Below, one piece after another: positions 52,225 through 63,259 of a stretch of 64,000 nucleotides of DNA (positions are counted from its first letter, which is position 1; each line of letters begins with the position of its first letter). Location: contig NZ_SDOZ01000002.1 of NCBI RefSeq assembly GCF_004134775.1, forward strand, positions 1,861,356 to 1,925,355. Direction: 5' to 3'. The notes below the pieces were generated by a model. That model saw nothing but the letters and a program-made list of their open reading frames with translations. It did not search any database and was not told where the DNA came from. The position numbers and the translations under genes are program-made. The DNA is from Candidatus Borkfalkia ceftriaxoniphila (GTDB lineage Bacteria; Bacillota; Clostridia; Christensenellales; Borkfalkiaceae).

Positions 52225-53550
52225 GTGCAAACGGCAAGCGTCGGCAAAACGTTCTTAAGGTATACTTTTTTCAGCGTGCTGGGCATGGTGGGCATTTCCT
52301 GCTATATCCTGGCGGATACTTTTTTCATCGCGCGCGGCGTGGGGCGGGACGGACTGACCGCGCTCAATCTCGCGCTGCCCGCGTACAGCGTCCTGCACGG
52401 TACGGGGCTGATGATCGGCATGGGCGCCGCCACCCGCTTTTCTCTCTTGCAAGGGCGGGGCGAAACGGAAAAAGGAAACCGCGTATTTACGAGCGCCCTC
52501 TGTTTCGCGCTGGCGTTCGGCGTTTTATACCTGCTGTGCGGGCTGTTTCTCGCACGTCCGATTTCCTACGCGCTCGGCGCGCGCGGCGAAGTTCTGGACA
52601 TGACCGCCGACTATCTGGGCACTTTTCTCAAATTTTCGCCCGCGTTCATGGTCAATAACGTGATGCTGTGTTTTATCCGCAACGACAAAAATCCCAATCT
52701 CGCCATGATCTCCATGCTCAGCGGCAGTTTTTTGAATATCGCGCTCGATTACGTGTTCGTGTTTCCATGCAATATGGGGATGTTCGGCGCGGCGCTCGCG
52801 ACGGGATTCGCACCCATGCTCGGCGTACTGCTCTCGTCCGTGCATTTTTTGCAGCGAAAAAATACTTTCCGCCTTGTATGCGCGCTTCCGTCTTTCCGTC
52901 ATTTGGGGGATATGTGCTCGCTGGGCGTGTCGTCTTTCATCACGGAACTTTCCTCGGGGCTGGTCATTCTCGTGTTCAACGTGATTATTTTAAGACTGAA
53001 CGGGGACGTCGGCGTTGCGGCGTACGGCGTGATCGCCAATATTTCGCTCGTCGTGCTGTCCGTATTTACGGGCATCGCGCAGGGCTTGCAGCCCGTGGTC
53101 AGCCGCTATCTGGGGCAGGGAGAGGAGAAAAACGCCGCCAAGGCGATGAAACTCGCCCTCTTGACGGCGGCGGGATTCGCGCTTTCGGCGTATCTTTTCG
53201 GCGCGCTGTTCGCAAACCCCATCGTGAATATCTTCAACCGCGACAACGACGCGCAACTGACGCAGATCGCCGTCCACGGACTGTATCTGTATTTTGCGGG
53301 CTTTGTATTCGCGGGCGTCAATATCGTAACGGCGGTGTACTTCGGCGGCATAGATCTGCCGCGCGAATCTTTTGCCATCTCGCTTATGCGCGGCTTTATA
53401 TTCATCATTCCCGCCGCCTTCGCGCTCTCTGCGCTCTTTGACATGACGGGCGTCTGGCTCTCCTTTCCCGTGGCGGAGATACTCACCGCGTGTGCCGCAG
53501 TCTTCCTGCTCCGTCGCCATCGCAAAAAAAACAGGCTCCGCCTGTCCTAA
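52225..53550 (+). CDS. MATE-family efflux transporter (second, MepA-like)
   Basis: 441 residues, twelve membrane segments in two halves (LRYTFFSVLGMVGISCYILADTFFIARGVG at the start; VGVAAYGVIANISLVVLSVFTGIAQGLQPVVSRYLGQG in the second half). The start is a GTG at 52225 with TGGAGGTTAGGG upstream, in a leader that can terminate before the gene. It differs clearly from the MATE pump at 21448. MepA-like pumps export cationic drugs, and in some Clostridia guanidine or related compounds. Confidence 0.93.
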   Translation: MQTASVGKTFLRYTFFSVLGMVGISCYILADTFFIARGVGRDGLTALNLALPAYSVLHGTGLMIGMGAATRFSLLQGRGETEKGNRVFTSALCFALAFGVLYLLCGLFLARPISYALGARGEVLDMTADYLGTFLKFSPAFMVNNVMLCFIRNDKNPNLAMISMLSGSFLNIALDYVFVFPCNMGMFGAALATGFAPMLGVLLSSVHFLQRKNTFRLVCALPSFRHLGDMCSLGVSSFITELSSGLVILVFNVIILRLNGDVGVAAYGVIANISLVVLSVFTGIAQGLQPVVSRYLGQGEEKNAAKAMKLALLTAAGFALSAYLFGALFANPIVNIFNRDNDAQLTQIAVHGLYLYFAGFVFAGVNIVTAVYFGGIDLPRESFAISLMRGFIFIIPAAFALSALFDMTGVWLSFPVAEILTACAAVFLLRRHRKKNRLRLS

Positions 53551-53563
53551 ATTGCCCGCGGCG

Positions 53564-53593
53564 TAATAGTACAAGCAGAGAAAAACATACATT
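53564..53593 (+). promoter_or_regulatory. candidate sigma-E promoter of sigK
   Basis: TAATAGT (53564-53570), a 15-bp spacer, CATACATT (53586-53593), compared with sigma-E consensus KMATATT-N14-15-CATACAMT. Two mismatches are seen. Sigma-E control of sigK in the mother cell is the known rule in Bacilli and many Clostridia. Confidence 0.6.
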
Positions 53594-53614
53594 AAACCTA
53601 CAATGAGGTGACGT

Positions 53615-54319
53615 ATGTTTTTTGAATTTCTGTATGCCGTTTTAGGCAAGTTGGTCTTTTTCACTTCCGCCATCGGCGGAAAAAGTTCTTTTCCCAAACC
53701 TCTCTCTCCCGAGGACGAGGCGAAGTACCTGCGCCTCGCGCGCGAAGGCGACAAAAATGCCAAGGATACACTCGTGCGTCACAATATGCGCCTGGTCGCG
53801 CACATCGTCAAAAAATACAACGGCGCGGCGGAAACCGACGATCTGATTTCCGTGGGCAGCATCGGGCTCATCAAGGCGATCAACACCTACGAGCCGGGGC
53901 GGGGTACCCAACTTGCGACCTATACCGCCCGCTGCATCGAAAACGAGATGCTTATGCTGATACGCAGCAACAAAAAGCACAAGAACAACGTATCGCTTTC
54001 CGATCCCGTGGGCGTGGATAAGGACGGGAACGAACTGACGCTGATGGACCTTCTCTTCGAAAAGGAGGAGGGCGTTTTCAAGACGGTGGAATCCAAACTG
54101 CTCAAAGAAAAGTTCATGAAAGTGTTGGAACAGGTCCTGACCGAGCGCGAATACACCATTTTGTGTCTTCGCTACGGGCTGAAAGGGGGCGCGCCGCTGC
54201 CGCAGCGCGAAGTCGCCAAGTTTTTGAAAATTTCCCGCTCGTACATATCGCGTATCGAAAAGCGCGCCGTGGAAAAGGTGCGCGAAGAGTTGAAGCGCTG
54301 CGATTTTTTTATGGATTGA
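53615..54319 (+). CDS. sigK: sporulation sigma factor SigK, uninterrupted
   Basis: 234 residues. Region 2 (LVRHNMRLVAHIVKKYNGAAETDDLISVGSIGLIKAINTYEPGRGTQLATYTARCIENEMLM) and region 4 (LTEREYTILCLRYGLKGGAPLPQREVAKFLKISRSYISRIEKRAVEKV) are intact. The first ~20 hydrophobic residues (MFFEFLYAVLGKLVFFTS) look like the SpoIVFB-cleaved pro-sequence. No skin element splits the gene. It directs late mother-cell genes for coat formation and lysis. A candidate sigma-E promoter lies 30 bp upstream. TGAGGTGACGT precedes the ATG. Confidence 0.96.
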   Translation: MFFEFLYAVLGKLVFFTSAIGGKSSFPKPLSPEDEAKYLRLAREGDKNAKDTLVRHNMRLVAHIVKKYNGAAETDDLISVGSIGLIKAINTYEPGRGTQLATYTARCIENEMLMLIRSNKKHKNNVSLSDPVGVDKDGNELTLMDLLFEKEEGVFKTVESKLLKEKFMKVLEQVLTEREYTILCLRYGLKGGAPLPQREVAKFLKISRSYISRIEKRAVEKVREELKRCDFFMD

Positions 54320-54327
54320 ACAAAATT

Positions 54328-54360
54328 CCGCCGCCGCGAAAGTGTTTTCGCGGCGGCTTT
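54328..54360 (+). terminator. hairpin after sigK
   Basis: CCGCCGCGAAA / TTTCGCGGCGG, short T-rich tail. Confidence 0.75.
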
Positions 54361-54391
54361 AAAAATTTTATCACAAATTTTCCGAAAATCG

Positions 54392-54446
54392 TTTACAGAA
54401 GGGCGGCTCGGTGCTATAATATAGTCAAAGGTCAAAGAAAGTCTAT
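54392..54446 (+). promoter_or_regulatory. promoter and CtsR operator of the ctsR-clpC operon
   Basis: TTTACA (54392-54397), a 17-bp spacer, TATAAT (54415-54420). Directly downstream are AGTCAAA (54423-54429), GGTCAAA (54430-54436), GAA, then AGTCTAT (54440-54446). The pair GGTCAAA-GAA-AGTCTAT fits the CtsR heptad direct repeat RGTCAAA-NAN-RGTCAAA with two changes in the second heptad. Confidence 0.85.
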
Positions 54447-54461
54447 AAAGGAGGGCGGCAT

Positions 54462-54923
54462 ATGAATATCTGCGACGCGATAGAACAATTTTTGCTCGAC
54501 GCGTTTTCCGAAGACGGCGTTGTGCTCATTTCGCGCAACAATCTGGCGCAGCATTTCGACTGCGCGCCCAGCCAGATCAATTACGTGCTCACCACCCGCT
54601 TTACCGCCGACAGGGGCTATCTCACCGCGAGCCGCCGCGGCGGGGGCGGATACATCGAAATACGCAAGATCGACGTCAGCAAGGACGGTTATTTAAACGA
54701 AATATTGTGCCGCGAGATCGGGGAAGAGATCTCCTGCCGCAGGGCGCAGAGCATTCTGGAAACACTCGCCGAGCGAAACGTCGTCACGCGGCGCGAAAGC
54801 GCGCTTTTAAACCTGGCGATGTCCGACAGTTCCCTGTCTTCGCCCATCGTCATCAAAGACCGCCTGCGGGCGCAGATCCTCAAAAATATCATTCTCGAAC
54901 TCATACAGGAGAGACAAGACTGA
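54462..54923 (+). CDS. ctsR: heat-shock repressor CtsR
   Basis: 153 residues with the CtsR pattern: MNICDAIEQFLLDAF, ISRNNLAQHFDCAPSQINYVLTTRFTADRGYLTASRRGGGGYI (winged helix with the Arg-rich, Gly-tipped wing), then a helical dimer domain (CREIGEEISCRRAQSILETLAERNVVTRRE). The Gly-rich wing tip is the heat-sensing loop in relatives. It represses this operon at the heptad repeats upstream. The stop overlaps the mcsA start. Confidence 0.97.
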   Translation: MNICDAIEQFLLDAFSEDGVVLISRNNLAQHFDCAPSQINYVLTTRFTADRGYLTASRRGGGGYIEIRKIDVSKDGYLNEILCREIGEEISCRRAQSILETLAERNVVTRRESALLNLAMSDSSLSSPIVIKDRLRAQILKNIILELIQERQD

Positions 54924-55420
54924 TGCTCTGTAATCAATGCAAACAAAGGCAGGCGGCGCACTGCATCAAAAAAGATACCGAGGCGGGCGTGGAAGAAATG
55001 TTCCTCTGCGAGGAATGCTATGCGCGGGCGCAAGAGGATCCCGTGTTCGGGCCCGACCTTTTCGCCTCCTTTTTCACGAAGGATATTTCCGAGGAAAGCC
55101 GCTGCTGCGAAAATTGCGGCACGACGCTCGCGGAATATTCCAAAACGGGCATTTTAGGCTGTGAAAAGTGTTACGAGGCGTTCCGCGAGGAACTGATGCC
55201 CGCCATCCGCAAGATCCACGGCAAGACGACGCATAAGGGCAAGCACCCCTCGGGCGAGAGCACCTATTACGAACTTCTGGAAGAACAGCGCCTGCTGCGC
55301 GCGGAACTGGAACGCGCGCTCAAAGAAAAGCGGATGAAGGACGCCGACCGCATCAACAAAGATATCCGCGCCATCAACAAAATAATATACAGAGGCGATT
55401 TCGGAGGGAGCGATGATTAA
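54923..55420 (+). CDS. mcsA: McsA, activator of McsB
   Basis: 165 residues from the ATG at 54923, which overlaps the ctsR TGA. Four CxxC motifs in two zinc sites (CNQCKQ near the start, CEECYA, CENCGT, CEKCYE). A UVR-like coiled C-terminus (LLEEQRLLRAELERALKEKRMKDADRINKDI) follows. McsA stimulates the McsB kinase. It overlaps mcsB by 8 nt, fitting coupled synthesis. Confidence 0.95.
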   Translation: MLCNQCKQRQAAHCIKKDTEAGVEEMFLCEECYARAQEDPVFGPDLFASFFTKDISEESRCCENCGTTLAEYSKTGILGCEKCYEAFREELMPAIRKIHGKTTHKGKHPSGESTYYELLEEQRLLRAELERALKEKRMKDADRINKDIRAINKIIYRGDFGGSDD

Positions 55421-56426
55421 CAACCGAGATCTGGAAAGCACCATCGTTTCCACCCGCGTGCGTCTCGCGCGCAATATCGCGGGCTATCCTTTTCCCTCGA
55501 AACTGAAAAATACCGAACAGGCGAAAGAGATCATCCGACTCGTCAATACCGAGGCGAGCCGCGTGGGCGTGTTCAATCTCTATTTTATGGATGCAGTTTC
55601 CGATATCGTGGCGCGCTGTCTGATGGAAGATCATCTCATCAGCGCGGACCTCATTGCCAACAAAAAATACGGCGCGGCGCTCATCGACGAGGAAGAGAAG
55701 TTCTCCATCATGATCAACGAGGAGGACCACCTGCGCGAACAGTATCTTTTGCGCGGCTTTCGTCTGAACCGCGCCTACGAAAAAATTTCCGCAATGGACG
55801 ATATGCTGTCCAAATCCATACGCTTTGCGTACGACAAACAGTTGGGCTATCTGACCGCCTGTCCCACCAATCTGGGCACGGGCTTACGCGCCTCGGTCAT
55901 GCTCTTTCTGCCGGGACTCACGCGCCTCAATAAGATGAACAATCTCATTCACCACATTTCCCGCCTGGGGCTCACGGTGCGCGGCGTGTACGGAGAGGGG
56001 AGCGTTGCGGAAGGGTATATGTATCAGATCAGCAACGAAGTGACTTTGGGCGTGGAGGAGGAAACCATACTTTCCGAAGTGGAAAACGCCGTATTGGAAG
56101 TCGTCGGGCTGGAAGCCCGCGCGAGGGAACAACTCGTCAAAAACGATCTCATCGGCGTCAAGGACGACTGCCGCCGCTCGTTCGGCATTCTCACCAACTG
56201 CGAAAAAGTTTCTTTTAAGGAATTCCTGCAGTTGATCTCCAACGTAAAACTGGGCGCGGCGCTGGGCTATGTGCCCATCGGCGATATATCCAAGATCGAC
56301 GACCTGATCGTCGCCGTGCGCCCCGCCAATATCAATTTATTCAGCGACCGCGAAGTGAGCGAACTGGAACAGAACGTCTGCCGCGCGGCTAAATGTACGT
56401 CCGCACTCCTTGAAGCGGCAAAATAA
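55413..56426 (+). CDS. mcsB: McsB, protein-arginine kinase
   Basis: 337 residues of the ATP:guanido phosphotransferase family. STRVRLARNIAGYPFP near the start, the active-site loop TACPTNLGTGLRASV (~residue 150), and GVYGEGSVAEGYMYQISNEVTLG with conserved kinase residues. It phosphorylates arginines and so tags proteins for ClpCP. The C-terminus (phosphoarginine-binding allosteric part) is complete. The next gene, clpC, begins 20 nt after. Confidence 0.96.
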   Translation: MINNRDLESTIVSTRVRLARNIAGYPFPSKLKNTEQAKEIIRLVNTEASRVGVFNLYFMDAVSDIVARCLMEDHLISADLIANKKYGAALIDEEEKFSIMINEEDHLREQYLLRGFRLNRAYEKISAMDDMLSKSIRFAYDKQLGYLTACPTNLGTGLRASVMLFLPGLTRLNKMNNLIHHISRLGLTVRGVYGEGSVAEGYMYQISNEVTLGVEEETILSEVENAVLEVVGLEARAREQLVKNDLIGVKDDCRRSFGILTNCEKVSFKEFLQLISNVKLGAALGYVPIGDISKIDDLIVAVRPANINLFSDREVSELEQNVCRAAKCTSALLEAAK

Positions 56427-56446
56427 GGATAACGGAGGCTTCTTTT

Positions 56447-58948
<2,502 letters not shown>

Positions 58949-58970
58949 ACAAGCGTAAGGAGGAATCACT

Positions 58971-59501
58971 ATGCGCATCGAAATTACGGCAAAAAGTTTT
59001 ACCGTCGGCGACAAACTCAAAGATCTGGTGGAAAAAAAGATTTCCAAACTCGATAAATATTTCGAGTCGGACGCGGTTTGTAAAGTAGCGCTCAAAGAAG
59101 AGGGCAAACTGAGCAAGATGGAAGTTTCCATTCAATATAAAGGGAGCCTCGTGCGCGCGGAAGTTTCGGGCGATAATTTCTACGACGATATCGACGCCGT
59201 TCTCCCCAAAATAGAAAGGCAGATCTATAAACAGAAGAGCAAGATTTCTTCCAAACTCAAAAAGGACGCCTTTTTCGACAAGCAGATCTTTTTCCAGGAT
59301 GCGGCCGTGCCCGAAAGCAAACTGGTAAAGACCAAGACGTTCGAACTTACGCCCATGAACGTCGACGAGGCGATCACCCAACTCGATCTTTTGGGGCACT
59401 CGTTCCATATCTTTCAGGACGCCGAAACCAACGAAGTGCGCGTGGTGTATCTGCGCGAAAGCGGCGACGTCGGACTGATCATTCCCAAAAAGCATAAATA
59501 A
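58971..59501 (+). CDS. hpf: ribosome hibernation promoting factor, long form
   Basis: 176 residues. N-terminal HPF/YfiA domain (~1-105, MRIEITAKSFTVGDKLKDLVEKKISKLDKYFE), then a flexible link and the C-terminal dimer domain (~120-176, FELTPMNVDEAITQLDLLGHSFHIFQDAETNEVRVVYLR). The long form joins two 70S ribosomes into inactive 100S particles. It follows clpC by 22 nt with GTAAGGAGGAATCACT and ends at a hairpin, so it may share the CtsR transcript. Confidence 0.96.
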   Translation: MRIEITAKSFTVGDKLKDLVEKKISKLDKYFESDAVCKVALKEEGKLSKMEVSIQYKGSLVRAEVSGDNFYDDIDAVLPKIERQIYKQKSKISSKLKKDAFFDKQIFFQDAAVPESKLVKTKTFELTPMNVDEAITQLDLLGHSFHIFQDAETNEVRVVYLRESGDVGLIIPKKHK

Positions 59502-59510
59502 ATTTTGAGA

Positions 59511-59542
59511 AAGACCCCGAAGGAAGAATCCTTCGGGGTCTT
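59511..59542 (+). terminator. hairpin after hpf
   Basis: AAGACCCCGAAGGA, a 4-nt loop, TCCTTCGGGGTCTT; short T tail. Confidence 0.75.
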
Positions 59543-59592
59543 CACGCGCGGGGCGCGGATCGCATATTATGGAGTAAAAGGTAGGGCTACAT

Positions 59593-59796
59593 ATGAAAAA
59601 ATTCTACTTGAAAATGATCGTCGTCTTTCTCCTGTTCGTTGCGATTGCGTCTATCTTCCTGTTGCTTTTATATCTGGAAGGGGAGCGTCGGCGGGATGAC
59701 GCGCAATATCAGATCCTCGAATACGAAGGCGACGTACAGTCGCCTTTTTTAATTTGCCCGAATATTTATTTTCCCGCAAAAAACTGCATACAATAA
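59593..59796 (+). CDS. small membrane protein, unknown
   Basis: 67 residues with one N-terminal membrane segment (residues ~6-28, KMIVVFLLFVAIASIFLLLLY) and a charged tail. AAGGTAGGGCTACAT lies ahead of the ATG, so translation is plausible. It ends 4 nt before the BrkB-family gene. No family recognised; it could also be a leader of that gene. Confidence 0.45.
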   Translation: MKKFYLKMIVVFLLFVAIASIFLLLLYLEGERRRDDAQYQILEYEGDVQSPFLICPNIYFPAKNCIQ

Positions 59797-59800
59797 GAGT

Positions 59801-60613
59801 ATGGGTTTCGTGCGAAAAGTCTACAATAAGGCAAAGAATACGCTGGCGTATCTTTCCTCAAAAAAATATACTACGATCGCGGGCACGCTGGCGTTTTTTC
59901 TTATTCTGTCCATCGTTCCCTTTATCTTCTGGCTCACGCTGCTGTTCGGCAATCTGAATCTGGATTACGACCAGATTTTTTCGCTGTCTATCTTCGCGGG
60001 GATCCGCGACGTGCTTTCCTATTTTCTCGAAGCAGCGCAGAGCGCCACCGCGGGCGCGTCCGTCATTCTCGCTCTGACGACGCTCTATTCTTCCACCACG
60101 CTTTTTTACCATATGCGCCGCAGCGGGGAGATCATTTACGATTATCGCCGCCGCAAGAGCGGTATTCTCCTTCGCATCAGCGCGCTCATTCTTCTGTTCG
60201 TTATCATGCTTTTACTGTTTGCCGAAGTGGGCGTGTTCCTCTTTCTCGGCGGGTTTATCCGCCGCCTCTTTCATACCGTGTTCGCGCAGATCGCCGTCTA
60301 TATCATTTTGGCGGGGCTGGCGTTCCTGCTCGTTCTCATCCTCAATCTGCACGTGTGCCCGTACCGCGTCAATCTGAAAAACGTGGTGTGGGGCAGCCTT
60401 CTCACCGTACTGATGGGCGGCGTCGCCTCCTTCGGGTTTTCCCTGTATCTGAGTTTAAGTTCCATGGAAAAACTGTACGGCGCCATCACATTGCTCATCG
60501 TGTTTTTGCTTTGGGTATACATTCTGATGATCTGTTTCGTGACGGGCGTCATCGTCAACTGCCACGGATTGGAAAAAGAGGGCAAAAGCGGCGTAGCGGT
60601 CAAAAAATTCTGA
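59801..60613 (+). CDS. YihY/BrkB-family inner membrane protein
   Basis: 270 residues with six membrane segments; the first part KKYTTIAGTLAFFLILSIVPFIFWL and RRRKSGILLRISALILLFVIMLL fit the YihY/virulence factor BrkB family. The function is not established (the RNase BN name is obsolete). The ATG follows weak AATAAGAG, 4 nt after the small ORF, so it may be translationally coupled to it. Confidence 0.88.
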   Translation: MGFVRKVYNKAKNTLAYLSSKKYTTIAGTLAFFLILSIVPFIFWLTLLFGNLNLDYDQIFSLSIFAGIRDVLSYFLEAAQSATAGASVILALTTLYSSTTLFYHMRRSGEIIYDYRRRKSGILLRISALILLFVIMLLLFAEVGVFLFLGGFIRRLFHTVFAQIAVYIILAGLAFLLVLILNLHVCPYRVNLKNVVWGSLLTVLMGGVASFGFSLYLSLSSMEKLYGAITLLIVFLLWVYILMICFVTGVIVNCHGLEKEGKSGVAVKKF

Positions 60614-60650
60614 AAATTGTACCCCGATTTTAATTTTTAAGAAAAATCAT

Positions 60651-60679
60651 TTGCACATCGGGCGATTGTGTTGTATAAT
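60651..60679 (+). promoter_or_regulatory. promoter of the second degV
   Basis: TTGCAC (60651-60656), a 17-bp spacer, TATAAT (60674-60679). Confidence 0.7.
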
Positions 60680-60712
60680 GAAGGAAACAAACCAAAGAAC
60701 GGAGTAAAATCA

Positions 60713-61579
60713 ATGTATCAATTATTTTGCGATTCCAACTGCGAATTGTGGCATACTACGATAAAAGAACTCGGGCTCAACGTCATCCGCATGCCGTACG
60801 TGCTCGACGGGCAAGAATATTTTTACGACATGGGCGAAGCGACGGATTTCGATCATTTTTATAAAAGAATGCGCGAGGGCGCCGTTCCCACGACGTCCGC
60901 CATCAACGAGCAGGATTATATAGACTATTTCGAGCCGATCTTAAAAGCAGGGGACGATATTTTTTACATCACTTTTTCACACAAACTTTCCGCTACTTTC
61001 GAGAGTATGGACCGCGCGATCGCAACCTTGAAAGAACGCTATCCCGAGCGCACCGTGCGCACGTTCGATACCAAGAGCATCAGTCTCGGCGCGGGATTTC
61101 AGGTCTATTATGCCGCAAAGAAATATAAGGAAGGCGCCACGATGGACGAGTTGGAAGCCTACCTTGCGGATATTTCGGCGCATACCGTCGTCTATTTCAT
61201 CGTCGACGATCTGGTCTATCTGAAACGCGGCGGACGTATTTCCGCGCTCACCGCGGCGTTCGGCTCTCTCTTAAATATTAAACCCATCATCTCCATCATG
61301 CCCGACGGCAGTTTGAAGAGCGTGGGCAAAGTCAAAGGTGCCAAGCGCGTATTCAGCGAATTTATCCGCATCATGCGCCATAAAAAGTGCGACGTGCAGA
61401 ATTACCGCGTCGAAGTTTTGCAGGCGGACTGCAAGGACACGGGCGACGCGTTCGTGGACGCGCTCAAAGCGGAATTCGGAGAAAATATTCAAATCGATTA
61501 TCAGATCGTCGGTCCCGTCATCGCCTCTCACTGCGGCCCCGGAACGCTCGGCGTGATCTTCCACGGGGAATCCCGCTGA
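60713..61579 (+). CDS. DegV-family fatty-acid-binding protein (second)
   Basis: 288 residues from the ATG at 60713 (ACGGAG upstream); the longer frame starts inside the promoter. LFCDSNCELWHTTIKELGLNVIRMPYVLDGQEYFYD and TFSHKLSATFESMDRA are the fatty-acid head-group and lid motifs, VDDLVYLKRGGRISALTAAFGSLLNIKPI the lower part, and GPVIASHCGPGTLGVIF the end. It is clearly different from the DegV at 7308, so the cell has at least two fatty-acid carriers. Confidence 0.92.
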   Translation: MYQLFCDSNCELWHTTIKELGLNVIRMPYVLDGQEYFYDMGEATDFDHFYKRMREGAVPTTSAINEQDYIDYFEPILKAGDDIFYITFSHKLSATFESMDRAIATLKERYPERTVRTFDTKSISLGAGFQVYYAAKKYKEGATMDELEAYLADISAHTVVYFIVDDLVYLKRGGRISALTAAFGSLLNIKPIISIMPDGSLKSVGKVKGAKRVFSEFIRIMRHKKCDVQNYRVEVLQADCKDTGDAFVDALKAEFGENIQIDYQIVGPVIASHCGPGTLGVIFHGESR

Positions 61580-61592
61580 ATCATAAATTGCG

Positions 61593-61619
61593 GCGCAAGG
61601 CGAAAGCCTTGCGCTTTTT
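61593..61619 (+). terminator. intrinsic terminator between degV and apbE
   Basis: GCGCAAGGC, GAAA loop, GCCTTGCGC, T5. The apbE start codon follows 13 nt after, so it may limit read-through into apbE. Confidence 0.9.
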
Positions 61620-61631
61620 AAGAGGAAACTT

Positions 61632-62846
61632 TTGAAAACAAGAAAAATTCGCCTTTTTGCGCTCGCGGCGGCGCTCATGCTCGTTTTTTTCTCCTTTACC
61701 GCCTGTCAAAGCGCCGACAGCGGGCAAAAGGGGTATTTTGTGGAGTATGAGATAAACGCCGCGCAACTGTATATCGATGGGAAGAAGATTTCCGATGCCG
61801 AATACCGCGCGCTAAACGCCGTTGCGGGCGAACTGATCCGCTCGATCGAGCGCGAGATCAGCGTCGAATTTCCCGACAGCGATCTCTCCGAAATCAACGC
61901 GGCAGGGGCGTACGAGCCTGTCGCCGTGGGGGAGCATACCTATCGGATGCTCGAACTTTGCGGCGAACTGCACTCGCTCACGGCGGGGAAATTTTCTCCC
62001 GCGCTCTATAATCTTTCCGAGATCTGGGGCTTTTCGCCCGACTGCGAAGGGAAATACAATGTTTCGCGCTCCGAGCCTTCTCTCATGCAGATCGAAATCG
62101 CGCTTGCAGGCAGCGATTTTTCCGATCTGGAATTGTTGGACGGGCAGCGGGTGCAGAAAAAGAACGCTGCGCTCAAACTCGATCTGGGCGGCATTGCCAA
62201 AGGATACATGAGCGACTGTCTGCGCGCGCTTCTGGAAGAGCGTTTCCGAGGGAAAAAGGTGGAAGGCTCGGTTTCCGTCATGTCCAACACGATTTTGCTC
62301 GGGAATTATCACGAGAGCGCGCAGAGCACGAGACCGTGGAAAGTGAGCGTGGACAACCCCCGCGCCCGCGTTACGCCCTATATGCAGTGCATGATGCTGC
62401 CCGAAGTGTCTTCCGCGGCGATCACGACCAGTTCGGATATGTACCGCTTTTACTCCTACGGCGGCAAGATATACTGCCATATTCTCGATCCCGAAACGGG
62501 GCGGCCCGCGGATCGCGGGATCATCAGCATTACGGTCGTCGTCCCGAATACAGTCCCCGATTGCGGCGCGCTGGCGGACGCGCTGTCCACGGCGGGATTT
62601 TGCATGGATCTGACCGATTCGCTCAACTTTTACGGGCGGTTATCCGAATCTTTAGGCGTTTCCGCCGTCGTCATCTGTTCGGATTTTCAGTTTTATACCA
62701 TCGGGGATCTTTCCGTTCTGAATATGAGCGAAGTTTCCGAATCCTATACCGACGTCTTTACGCGCGGCGCCGTTTCCGAAGCGACCGATCGGGTAATACC
62801 CTGCGAAAAAGAAAAGGAATACATTTCGAAGTGTGAGCGGACATGA
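61632..62846 (+). CDS. apbE: FAD:protein FMN transferase (ApbE), lipoprotein
   Basis: 404 residues from a TTG at 61632 with AAGAGGAAACT upstream. Signal with lipobox ending at Cys25 (FSFTAC). ApbE motifs: KLDLGGIAKGYMSDCL (~residue 180-195), TTSSDMYRFYSYGGK and HILDPETGRPA. DALST near residue 317 supplies a metal Asp. It attaches FMN covalently to Thr/Ser of flavoproteins such as RnfD/RnfG or extracellular reductases. It overlaps the next gene by 4 nt. Confidence 0.95.
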   Translation: MKTRKIRLFALAAALMLVFFSFTACQSADSGQKGYFVEYEINAAQLYIDGKKISDAEYRALNAVAGELIRSIEREISVEFPDSDLSEINAAGAYEPVAVGEHTYRMLELCGELHSLTAGKFSPALYNLSEIWGFSPDCEGKYNVSRSEPSLMQIEIALAGSDFSDLELLDGQRVQKKNAALKLDLGGIAKGYMSDCLRALLEERFRGKKVEGSVSVMSNTILLGNYHESAQSTRPWKVSVDNPRARVTPYMQCMMLPEVSSAAITTSSDMYRFYSYGGKIYCHILDPETGRPADRGIISITVVVPNTVPDCGALADALSTAGFCMDLTDSLNFYGRLSESLGVSAVVICSDFQFYTIGDLSVLNMSEVSESYTDVFTRGAVSEATDRVIPCEKEKEYISKCERT

Positions 62847-63259
62847 GTGAACCTCTTAAAATCTGCCGCGGCAGGCACAATTCATTTTTTGCGTTCGGCG
62901 ATCTCGCCGTGTACGCGGTTCTGCTCGCGCTTGTTCTGCTGTTTACTTTTTTTTCCTTTTCGGGCAGGAAAGAGGAGGGGACGCGGCTGGAAATTTCCTA
63001 TCGCGGCGAAGTCATCTTTATGGCGGGATTGGAAAAGGACGCGCTGTATGTGTTTTATATCGACGGAGGAAAAGGCAAAGTGATTGCGGGCGGAGACGCG
63101 GACGGGCTTTCCGATTATAATGTCATAGAGGTCAAGGACGGCAAAGCGTCTGTCGTCGCGTCCGACTGTGCGGACAAAGTTTGTTTCGGCAACGGAGTCT
63201 GCCTGCCGCACCGCATGACGCTCAGGATCGTCTCCGACGATTGGGAGACGGATCTGTGA
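62843..63259 (+). CDS. NusG domain II-containing membrane protein
   Basis: 138 residues: a membrane segment at ~residues 19-41 and an extracytoplasmic NusG-II-like domain (LEISYRGEVIFMAGLEKD... VIEVKDGKASVVASDC... HRMTLRIVSDD). CADKVC-N-GVCLPHR holds the Cys pattern usual in this family. It is not NusG itself. It overlaps apbE and the following Gx gene, a trio common in anaerobic Firmicutes and linked to flavin-based electron transport. Confidence 0.92.
   Translation: MSEPLKICRGRHNSFFAFGDLAVYAVLLALVLLFTFFSFSGRKEEGTRLEISYRGEVIFMAGLEKDALYVFYIDGGKGKVIAGGDADGLSDYNVIEVKDGKASVVASDCADKVCFGNGVCLPHRMTLRIVSDDWETDL

Noticed and set aside
53615-54319. Possible skin-element insertion in sigK
   Set aside because: The sigK frame is continuous through regions 2 to 4 and no recombinase is present.
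59593-59796. Small ORF as a certain gene
   Set aside because: Kept only at low confidence: it has a ribosome site and a membrane segment, but no recognised family and no promoter.
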